A DNA stretch of 8,412 bases from JAZNUH01 sp045592225 (GTDB lineage Bacteria; Bacillota; Clostridia; UMGS1883; UMGS1540), in contig JAZNUH010000118.1 of assembly GCA_045592225.1 (NCBI GenBank), forward strand, positions 1 to 8,412, in the 5' to 3' direction. Shown in pieces: positions 1 through 5,270 of this stretch. Every line of letters begins with the position of its first letter. The first letter of the stretch is position 1. Below the pieces are notes generated by a model, which saw only the letters and a program-made list of their open reading frames with translations, had not been told where the DNA came from and searched no databases. The translations under genes were made by a program, and so were the position numbers.

Positions 1-17
1 TTTTTGCAGAGTGCAGA

Positions 18-40
18 AAATGCCCGTTTTCCGGGCATTT
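18..40 (-). terminator. Rho-independent terminator after ybaK
   Basis: A perfect 9-bp stem (AAATGCCCG / CGGGCATTT) with a 5-nt loop lies about 30 bases beyond the ybaK stop codon. Read on the minus strand it is followed by a short T run (ATTTTC). That suits the end of the comEA-ybaK transcript. The T-tract is short, so efficiency is uncertain. A gene arriving from the left of the window could share it, but none is visible here. Confidence 0.65.
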
Positions 41-72
41 CTCATAGTTAAAATTCGCAATATTTTTCCATA

Positions 73-555
73 TTATGGGTTTACAATTATATCAGCATAC
101 TTAAAATCAACTATCTTTTTTAAATCTTCGGGGCAAAGCTCCACCTGACATCCTATTTTACCTCCGCTGAACATTATTGTTTCACACTCTGCCGCTGCTA
201 TGTGAACTGTTGTAACAAAGGGTTTTTTCATCCCTATCGGCGAGCATCCCCCATGAATATAGCCTGTAAGCGGCAAAAGCTCCTTTGATTTTATCATTGC
301 AATGTTTTTCTCCCCTACTGCCTTTGCCGCCTTTTTAAGGTCCAGCTCACAGCATACGGGGACAACAAAAACATAATTATTTTTTGACGCGCCCACTGTA
401 ACAAGTGTTTTAAACACCATATCAGGGTTTTGCCCGAGCTCTGCCGCTACCTCGGGACCGCTTATCGCCTGTCCGTCGCCGTAGTGGTATGCCTTATACT
501 CAATTTTTTTCTGTTCAAGAATTCTCATTACATTTGTTTTTTCTGCTTTTTTCAT
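73..555 (-). CDS. ybaK: Cys-tRNA(Pro) deacylase, YbaK/EbsC family
   Basis: This 160-residue protein is a full-length single-domain YbaK. The family hydrolyses Cys-tRNA(Pro) made in error by prolyl-tRNA synthetase, acting in trans in the cytoplasm. Seen in the sequence: the FKTLV motif with K49, the position of the conserved family lysine; the core strand segment YVFVVPV (61-67); and the GGCSPIGMKK signature (102-111), which forms the substrate pocket loop. Family membership is very secure; substrate preference (Cys-tRNA(Pro) versus other mischarged tRNAs) is inferred. The start overlaps the comEA stop as TAATG, so translation is probably coupled to comEA. An AAGGAG lies 16 bases upstream, long for a Shine-Dalgarno, which favours coupling. 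No separate promoter is apparent. A housekeeping tRNA-proofreading gene in an operon with a competence gene has no obvious functional logic. Confidence 0.93.
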   Translation of the reverse strand: MKKAEKTNVMRILEQKKIEYKAYHYGDGQAISGPEVAAELGQNPDMVFKTLVTVGASKNNYVFVVPVCCELDLKKAAKAVGEKNIAMIKSKELLPLTGYIHGGCSPIGMKKPFVTTVHIAAAECETIMFSGGKIGCQVELCPEDLKKIVDFKYADIIVNP

Positions 556-1139
556 TATAACGGTGTTACTACTCCTTCTTCAAAATCCTCGGTTGTTATA
601 TAATTCTTTATTGCTTCATAGTCGCTTTTAAGCACACCCAGTATCTCTAAAATATCGCTTGTTTCTTCATAGGGGCCGTATTCTTCCCTGTAACTGACTA
701 TGTCCCTCGCCAACCATTTTGGCATACCCGGTACGAGAGAAAGTTCGGCAACCGATGCGGTGTTTATGTTTACAGGCTTTGCAAAGTACACGCCCGGCAC
801 TAAAACCTCCTGCCCGTCTTCCAAAAGCTCTGCCAGATTCATATCCCCAAGGCTTTCCTCATTCATACCAACTCCGCCTGCAGCTTCAATGGCATCTATA
901 ATCCTTGCGCCTTCGGGAAAGGTGTATACCCCCGGTTGTGCAACCCCGCCCTTTACATGCACTACAATCTGCTCATTATCGGGCACTGAATTTTCAACAA
1001 CCGGAGCATCTGTCCTGCCGCTGCCGCCTGTTGTAAAATAATAAATCAAGCCCGTTACTACAATAATCACTACCACTGCACATGCCAAAACCGTACATAT
1101 GGTCTTTTTGTGCTGTTCAATAAAATCCTTATAATCCAT
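555..1139 (-). CDS. comEA: ComEA-like competence protein (TM anchor, SLBB, helix-hairpin-helix)
   Basis: The 194-residue protein has the ComEA layout. A short cytoplasmic N-terminus is followed by one membrane segment (about 14-35), a Thr/Gly/Ser linker (36-50), an SLBB beta-grasp domain (about 57-117, with VHVKGGVAQPGVY at 60-72), and a C-terminal helix-hairpin-helix region (about 122-182, starting VNINTAS). In known systems ComEA sits outside the membrane, binds incoming double-stranded DNA and passes it to the ComEC channel. The first HhH hairpin reads PGMPKW rather than the usual PGIG, and the second reads LGVLKS rather than GIG, so DNA binding may be altered. The start is supported by AAAGGAG nine bases upstream. 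It overlaps ybaK by one base. comEC is not in the window. The alternative reading is a generic SLBB/HhH membrane protein not used for DNA uptake. Confidence 0.88.
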   Translation of the reverse strand: MDYKDFIEQHKKTICTVLACAVVVIIVVTGLIYYFTTGGSGRTDAPVVENSVPDNEQIVVHVKGGVAQPGVYTFPEGARIIDAIEAAGGVGMNEESLGDMNLAELLEDGQEVLVPGVYFAKPVNINTASVAELSLVPGMPKWLARDIVSYREEYGPYEETSDILEILGVLKSDYEAIKNYITTEDFEEGVVTPL

Positions 1140-1161
1140 ACCCGCTCTCTCCTTTTACTAA

Positions 1162-1190
1162 ATCATACACCACTTTGCAAAAGTATGCAA
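1162..1190 (-). promoter_or_regulatory. Possible promoter for comEA-ybaK
   Basis: On the minus strand a TTGCAT (3 of 6 matches to the -35 consensus) is separated by 17 bp from TATGAT (5 of 6 matches to -10). The -10 ends about 22 bases before the comEA start codon, with AAAGGAG between. The weak -35 makes this a candidate only. Confidence 0.4.
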
Positions 1191-1202
1191 GTCTTTTAAG
1201 CC

Positions 1203-1231
1203 TTGACATACAAAAAAATCTGGGTTATAAT
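1203..1231 (+). promoter_or_regulatory. Consensus sigma-A promoter for ksgA
   Basis: TTGACA (1203-1208) and TATAAT (1226-1231) both match consensus perfectly and are separated by the optimal 17 bp. The -10 ends 30 bases before the ksgA start codon, leaving a short leader that contains the GAGG ribosome binding site at 1251-1254. Strong constitutive transcription is expected. Confidence 0.88.
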
Positions 1232-1261
1232 TTCACCATAAATTAATAACGAGGTTTTAAT

Positions 1262-2101
1262 ATGTATTCTCTTACAGACAAAAAAACAATAGACTATCTT
1301 TGCAATAAATACGGCTTCCGCCTGAAAAAATCTCTGGGTCAAAACTTTTTAAACGAGCCCGAGGTTCTTTACGCAATTGCCGATGCGGTAGAGGCTGACG
1401 GTGTGCTTGAAATAGGCCCGGGTATCGGTGTTCTCACCGCTGCTCTGGCATCCTGCAAAGAGAAGGTTGTATCGGTTGAAATTGACGATACTCTGCTTCC
1501 TGTTCTGGACGAAACACTTGCAGGCTTTAACAATATTGAAATTGTACATTCGGATATATTAAAGCTTGACCTTAAAAGCCTGCTTGCCGAAAAGTTCGGT
1601 GATATGAGTGTAAGCGTTGCGGCAAATCTGCCCTACTACATTACAACCCCCATTATTATGAATCTGCTTGAGCAAAGACTTCCCCTGCGCGAAATCGTTA
1701 TTATGATTCAGAAGGAAGTGGCAGACCGTATTGTTGCCGCACCGGGCAGCAAGGATTACGGTGCCCTGACCCTTGCGGTAAACTACTTCTGCCGTGCACA
1801 AAAGGTATGCGACGTTGATAAAAGCTGTTTCACTCCTGCCCCCAAGGTGGATTCCACTGTATTAAGGCTTGAGGTTTTACCCACACCCTCGGTTACGGTT
1901 AAAAATGAAAAGAGGTTTTTTGCCATTATAAAAGCGGCGTTTGGTCAGCGACGCAAAACCCTTGCAAATGCTCTTTCAAATGCAGGCCTTTTTGGTGGTA
2001 AGGAGGAAATATATGCAGCATTTGAAAAGCTTGGCTTTGACCCCATGGTACGCGGCGAAAAGCTGTCAATAGAAGAATTTGCAAAGCTTTCTGATATATA
2101 A
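1262..2101 (+). CDS. rsmA (ksgA): 16S rRNA (adenine1518-N6/adenine1519-N6) dimethyltransferase
   Basis: RsmA/KsgA transfers four methyl groups from S-adenosylmethionine to two adjacent adenines in the 3' hairpin of 16S rRNA, late in 30S assembly. Its loss classically gives kasugamycin resistance. Seen here in family order: SLGQNFL (24-30); the SAM-binding motif I LEIGPGIGVLT (49-59); the acidic residue E73 that would bind the ribose; D98 in the HSDIL segment; the catalytic NLPYY (122-126); QKEVADRI (150-157); and FTPAPKVDS (190-198). The length of 279 residues is normal and the C-terminal rRNA-binding domain is complete. The ATG has GAGG seven bases upstream. The tatD and rnmV genes that often precede ksgA in Bacillota are absent, and the gene has its own strong promoter, so it appears monocistronic. 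Confidence 0.97.
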   Translation: MYSLTDKKTIDYLCNKYGFRLKKSLGQNFLNEPEVLYAIADAVEADGVLEIGPGIGVLTAALASCKEKVVSVEIDDTLLPVLDETLAGFNNIEIVHSDILKLDLKSLLAEKFGDMSVSVAANLPYYITTPIIMNLLEQRLPLREIVIMIQKEVADRIVAAPGSKDYGALTLAVNYFCRAQKVCDVDKSCFTPAPKVDSTVLRLEVLPTPSVTVKNEKRFFAIIKAAFGQRRKTLANALSNAGLFGGKEEIYAAFEKLGFDPMVRGEKLSIEEFAKLSDI

Positions 2102-2105
2102 GAAT

Positions 2106-2137
2106 AAAAGCGGGCATCCCTCGGGATGCCCGCTTTT
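2106..2137. terminator. Bidirectional terminator between ksgA and sigE
   Basis: A near-perfect stem (14 bp, AAAAGCGGGCATCC with its complement) closes a CTCG tetraloop. A-runs on the left arm and T-runs on the right let it work in both directions: CTTTTAATTT follows on plus, CTTTTATTCTT on minus. It starts four bases after the ksgA stop and overlaps the last two bases of the sigE stop codon, so both convergent genes share it. Confidence 0.93.
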
Positions 2138-2843
2138 AATTTGCCATTTTTGATATTTCCTTTTGTAATCTTAACAATATTCTCTTTTCAAGGCGGGATA
2201 TATATGACTGACTTATTCCCAGCCTGTCTGCCACCTCCTTTTGTGTTTGCTCATTGTAGCCCCCAAGACCAAAACGCATATTTATTATCTGCTTTTCTCT
2301 TGCTGAAAGTCTTTGCATTGCCTCTGCAAGCATTTGTCTGTCGGCACGGTCCTCCATTCTTTTATGTACCTCGTTTTCATCCACGCTTAAAATATCGGAT
2401 AGCAAAAGCTCGTTTCCGTCCCAGTCCACATTAAGCGGCTCATCTATTGATACCTCACTTTTTGTACCTGTATTTTTTCTTAAATACATAAGTATTTCAT
2501 TTTCAATGCACCTTGAAGCATAGGGTGCAAGCTTTATATTCTTTTCGGGGTTAAAGGTGTTTATCGCCTTTATAAGACCTATGGTACCTATGGAAACCAA
2601 ATCCTCCACCCCCACATTTGTATTGTCAAACTTGCGGGCAATATAAACCACAAGTCGCAGGTTGTGCTCTATAAGCTGCCTCTTTACCTCTGTACCGTCG
2701 GCGTTAAGCCGTGCCAGAAGCTGTGCCTCCTCATCTGCAGACAAAGGCGGTGGCAGGGTATCACTTCCCCCTATGTAATAAACCTCGTTTATACCACGCA
2801 GTTTGCAAAGTATTTTGTTTATTATTCTTTTTATAAAATTCAT
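2136..2843 (-). CDS. sigE: Sporulation sigma factor SigE (pro-sigma-E)
   Basis: The mother-cell-specific sigma factor SigE is made as an inactive membrane-associated precursor. This 235-residue protein follows the known SigE closely. A basic amphipathic pro-peptide (about 1-22) leads into EVYYIGGS (20-27), the region where SpoIIGA cleaves. Region 2 contains LRLVVYIARKF (62-72), EDLVSIGTIGLIKA (80-93) and ASRCIENEILMYLR (109-122). EPLNVDWDGNELLLSD (135-150) is a SigE/SigK hallmark, and the region 4 helix-turn-helix is at about 200-221 (ISQSYISRLEKR). The ATG overlaps the spoIIGA stop as ATGA and has AGGAGG six bases upstream, so translation is coupled. An oddity: the normally LATYAS stretch in region 2.3 reads LAPYAS, with proline at 107. 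sigG does not follow; the gene ends at a terminator shared with ksgA. Confidence 0.97.
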   Translation of the reverse strand: MNFIKRIINKILCKLRGINEVYYIGGSDTLPPPLSADEEAQLLARLNADGTEVKRQLIEHNLRLVVYIARKFDNTNVGVEDLVSIGTIGLIKAINTFNPEKNIKLAPYASRCIENEILMYLRKNTGTKSEVSIDEPLNVDWDGNELLLSDILSVDENEVHKRMEDRADRQMLAEAMQRLSAREKQIINMRFGLGGYNEQTQKEVADRLGISQSYISRLEKRILLRLQKEISKMAN

Positions 2844-3751
2844 ATTGCCCCTCCTATTACCTCGGGATGCAAAAGTGCAGAATAGCTTTTGTCCCTTGTA
2901 AGCTGCTTTGAATATATTCCGACTATTATATTATCTGTTTCAACTGTCTGCTCGTTTTGGTAAAACGCCACCTTGTCAGGCTTAAAGCCGGGCAGCATCC
3001 CTCTTTCCCTGCCCAGTGACGAAAATGGAATAAGCCGCATTTTAAGGCTTGTTTCCTCTGTTGCACTGCACCACAGCTCGGGAGGGCACTCATCGTTTTC
3101 CTCTAAAATCCGTCTTGTTTTTTCGGGCAAAAGCTCTTTTATTTTACTGTACTCTGCAACCATTACAGGTGCATCGGTCAACGGGTCATAAAGAGCATTT
3201 CCTGTATCAATAAGCGCGTTTACGTCCACTCTTTTACCCTCCAGATATATGCTTGTTCCCACAAACATATTTTCTCTTGACAGTCTGCTCCTAAGGCTCG
3301 CCCACACGCACCTTAAAACCAGGTAGGAAATCCCCACCGTTACAAAAAGCACCTGCCAGGGCAGATTTATGTAAAACACTCCGTTACTTATAAGTGCCCC
3401 GGTTGCTGCACCAATACCTGTAAAGCTGCACAGGGCGAAAACCCCTCCCCCAAAGCAAAAGGTTGCAAGATAAAAAAGTCCCAGTGCCTTAAAATACAGT
3501 CTTACCCCGTGTATGTTATAGGCAACCGCAACGGTAAGACAGGAAAAAACAAGCTTTGCTCCTGTGCTGTACACAAAGCTCATATCTGGAAAGAACATAA
3601 GCACCGCATACAAGGCTCCCATAACTGCCGATAAAATAATCCGCCACCGCTTCAGGGGTAATCTGCCAAGCCGTGCGGTAACAGCGAGCAAAAGGCAGTT
3701 GATTATAAAATTTACTGCAAAAAGCACATCAACATAAACTACCGGTTTCAT
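2840..3751 (-). CDS. spoIIGA: SpoIIGA, membrane aspartic protease that processes pro-SigE
   Basis: SpoIIGA sits in the sporulation septum and, when triggered by SpoIIR from the forespore, cleaves the SigE pro-peptide. The 303-residue protein has an N-terminal half of about five membrane helices (roughly 4-25, 36-55, 60-78, 86-112 and 125-150). A cytoplasmic protease domain follows, with the active-site motif ALIDTGNALYDPLT (179-192); D182 is the catalytic aspartate. The family is thought to work as a dimer, each subunit giving one Asp, and only one such motif is present here. The start YVDVLFAVNFIIN is typical of the family, and GAGGG lies six bases before the ATG. It is followed by sigE with a four-base overlap. 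The conserved pair and promoter layout make this assignment secure despite fast sequence divergence in the family. Confidence 0.95.
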   Translation of the reverse strand: MKPVVYVDVLFAVNFIINCLLLAVTARLGRLPLKRWRIILSAVMGALYAVLMFFPDMSFVYSTGAKLVFSCLTVAVAYNIHGVRLYFKALGLFYLATFCFGGGVFALCSFTGIGAATGALISNGVFYINLPWQVLFVTVGISYLVLRCVWASLRSRLSRENMFVGTSIYLEGKRVDVNALIDTGNALYDPLTDAPVMVAEYSKIKELLPEKTRRILEENDECPPELWCSATEETSLKMRLIPFSSLGRERGMLPGFKPDKVAFYQNEQTVETDNIIVGIYSKQLTRDKSYSALLHPEVIGGAI

Positions 3752-3773
3752 TTTATTCCCTCTCTTTATAATT

Positions 3774-3807
3774 ATTATACTTTATTATGCCGGCTGTAAT
3801 GTGTCAA
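3774..3807 (-). promoter_or_regulatory. spoIIG-type promoter with 22-bp spacer
   Basis: On the minus strand a perfect TTGACA (3807-3802) and a perfect TATAAT (3779-3774) are separated by 22 bp. The -10 ends 22 bases before the spoIIGA start codon. In B. subtilis the spoIIG promoter is sigma-A dependent, has an abnormal 22-bp spacer, and needs Spo0A~P bound at the -35 region. The match in location, spacing and target gene is striking. A competing -10 (TAAAGT, 4 of 6) sits at the standard 17-bp distance, so the long-spacer reading is an inference. Confidence 0.72.
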
Positions 3808-3808
3808 A
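3802..3808. promoter_or_regulatory. Putative Spo0A box overlapping the spoIIG -35
   Basis: TGTCAAA on the plus strand matches the Spo0A-box consensus TGTCGAA at 6 of 7 positions and covers the -35 hexamer of the spoIIGA promoter. A weaker 5-of-7 match, TGTAGTA, lies at 3825-3831 in the same orientation, and TGTTAAA (5 of 7) at 3864-3870. The overlap with TTGACA means part of the match comes free from the -35 consensus, so position is a better argument than the score. Confidence 0.45.
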
Positions 3809-3843
3809 AGAGAGGCGATTTTTTTGTAGTATTTTATTTTATA

Positions 3844-3872
3844 TTGTTTTTTTATGCGCAGTATGTTAAAAT
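3844..3872 (+). promoter_or_regulatory. Extended -10 promoter for the glucosaminidase gene
   Basis: TAAAAT (3867-3872, 5 of 6) is preceded by TG one base upstream (3864-3865), giving an extended -10. A weak -35 TTGTTT (3844-3849) lies at 17 bp spacing. The start codon is 31 bases downstream, with AAAGGAG at 3891-3897. It is back-to-back with the spoIIGA promoter, and an upstream Spo0A site could affect both. Confidence 0.55.
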
Positions 3873-3903
3873 TAGTCTTACTTAACCTGCAAAGGAGAAA
3901 ACA

Positions 3904-5178
3904 ATGAAAAAAATAATTTCTGTTTGTTTGTCTTTAATAATTATGACCTGTCTTGCTCTGCCACTGTCGGCAGACTACTCTGCACCCGACTTTTCCGAGT
4001 TCCCCAAAAGCTACCGTCCTCTTTTGCAAAAGCTTTATGATAAGCATCCCGAATGGAGCTTTGAAGCCTTTGACACCGGTCTTTGCTGGGAGGAGGTTAT
4101 GGAGGCAGAACAGGAGGCAACACGAAATCTTGTACCTGTTTCTTCCGACACAAATTCCACCTGGAAGGTTATTTCAAAGGAATGGTTTTTTGAAGGGGAC
4201 ACCAATGTGTATACCACTACAAGCGGCTCGGGCTGGGTACAGGCATCGGACGAGGTTATTGCATATTTTATGGACCCCCGAAACTTTATAAACGAGGATG
4301 ACATCTTCCAGTTTGAGCTTTTAAGCTTTAATCCGCAGACCCAGACAATTGACGGTGTTGAGCATATACTTGAAGGTACATATATGCATGAAGCAATACT
4401 CTGTGATGATATCACCTTCGGTCAGGCGCTGATAGATATAGGCGAAGAGCTTAATATAAGCCCTTACCACCTTGCAAGCCGTCTTCGTCAGGAACAGGGC
4501 GCAGAGGGTAACCCCCTCACAACAGGCGAAATTGAAGGCTTTGAAGGCTATTATAACTATTTCAACATAGGTGCATCGGGCACCACCAATGCAGATGTCT
4601 ATGCAAACGGTATTAAAACTGCAAAGGAATACGGCTGGGACAGTCCCTACAAGGCTATTGAGGGCGGTGCACTGGAGCTTTCCAAAAAATATATCGCCCG
4701 CGGCCAGGACACACTTTATCTGCAAAAGTTTGATGTAGACGACAGCTTTGACGGACTTTACTGGCACCAGTACATGCAAAATCTTCAGGCGGCACACAGT
4801 GAGGGCGTTTCGGTTAAAAGAACCTATGTGGGAATGGATATGCTCGCCTTCCCCTTTACCTTTAAAATTCCTGTGTTTGAGGATATGCCCGACTCCCCTT
4901 GTCCCTGCCCCGAAGGCGACTATGACCCTGCCTTTTCTGTTGACAGTATTTCTGTTAAAAACGGACGCGCCGAAGCCAAATACACCATTACAAACTCGGA
5001 AATACGTAACATAGGTTATACCGCCGCACTGCTTGTTTTTGAAGATGGTATCCTGTGCGGATTTGAATGTGAAAGCGGCATACTTGAAAGCGGTGAAACC
5101 CACACTCCCAAAATAACACACAGAAACAAAAACGCATCTTCAGCCAAAGGCTTTGTGCTGAAACAAGAGGTTAAATAA
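3904..5178 (+). CDS. Secreted endo-beta-N-acetylglucosaminidase-like protein
   Basis: The 424-residue protein begins with a signal peptide (KK, hydrophobic 4-20, likely cleavage after PLSA at 23). The mature part matches the glucosaminidase proteins common in Clostridia. It has an N-terminal lead domain (SYRPLLQKLYDKHPEW, 36-51), then YFMDPRNFI (121-129), FQFELLSFN (135-143), HLASRLRQEQG (189-199), GYYNYFNIGAS (215-225), the segment GWDSPYKAI (244-252) and YLQKFDV (272-278). E197 is the best candidate catalytic acid by analogy with GH73-type enzymes. It probably cuts the glycan strands of peptidoglycan outside the membrane. Residues about 345-424, after a CPCP linker, look like a small beta-sandwich domain I do not recognise. 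There are no SH3, SLH or choline-binding repeats and no sortase motif. AAAGGAG lies six bases before the ATG. Divergence from spoIIGA hints at, but does not prove, a sporulation or cell-separation role. Confidence 0.82.
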   Translation: MKKIISVCLSLIIMTCLALPLSADYSAPDFSEFPKSYRPLLQKLYDKHPEWSFEAFDTGLCWEEVMEAEQEATRNLVPVSSDTNSTWKVISKEWFFEGDTNVYTTTSGSGWVQASDEVIAYFMDPRNFINEDDIFQFELLSFNPQTQTIDGVEHILEGTYMHEAILCDDITFGQALIDIGEELNISPYHLASRLRQEQGAEGNPLTTGEIEGFEGYYNYFNIGASGTTNADVYANGIKTAKEYGWDSPYKAIEGGALELSKKYIARGQDTLYLQKFDVDDSFDGLYWHQYMQNLQAAHSEGVSVKRTYVGMDMLAFPFTFKIPVFEDMPDSPCPCPEGDYDPAFSVDSISVKNGRAEAKYTITNSEIRNIGYTAALLVFEDGILCGFECESGILESGETHTPKITHRNKNASSAKGFVLKQEVK

Positions 5179-5203
5179 ATATTTTTCAGTATCAGCCACT
5201 TAT

Positions 5204-5270
5204 AAATCACACTCCCGTGGAATATAGCACACAGATACGTGCATAGAATTTTGCGGAGTGTGATTTTTTT
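5204..5270 (+). terminator. Long-loop hairpin with T-tract over the symporter start
   Basis: A perfect 12-bp stem (AAATCACACTCC at 5204-5215, complement at 5255-5266) encloses a 39-base loop and runs into seven Ts (5264-5270). It begins 25 bases after the glucosaminidase stop, so it can serve as its intrinsic terminator. The 3' arm also contains GGAG (5255-5258), the only ribosome binding site for the next gene, whose likely TTG start (5269) lies at the end of the T-tract. The loop holds a small inner hairpin, GCAC (5227-5230) with GTGC (5239-5242). It could instead be a conditional leader that hides the ribosome binding site. I matched it to no known riboswitch class. Confidence 0.7.

Noticed and set aside
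700..1041. Plus-strand open frame antisense to comEA
   Set aside because: Pro/Ser/Thr-rich composition typical of a shadow frame; comEA on the other strand has clear domains and a good ribosome binding site.
4321..5121. Long minus-strand open frame (266 codons) antisense to the glucosaminidase gene
   Set aside because: It has no ribosome binding site, is rich in Cys/Phe/Val without domain pattern, and lies wholly over a well-supported gene with a signal peptide and conserved motifs.
5216..5254. The 39-base loop as a known riboswitch class (for example guanidine-II or a sodium riboswitch)
   Set aside because: The inner GCAC/GTGC hairpin lacks the ACGR loops of guanidine-II and I see no conserved core of any other class I can recall.
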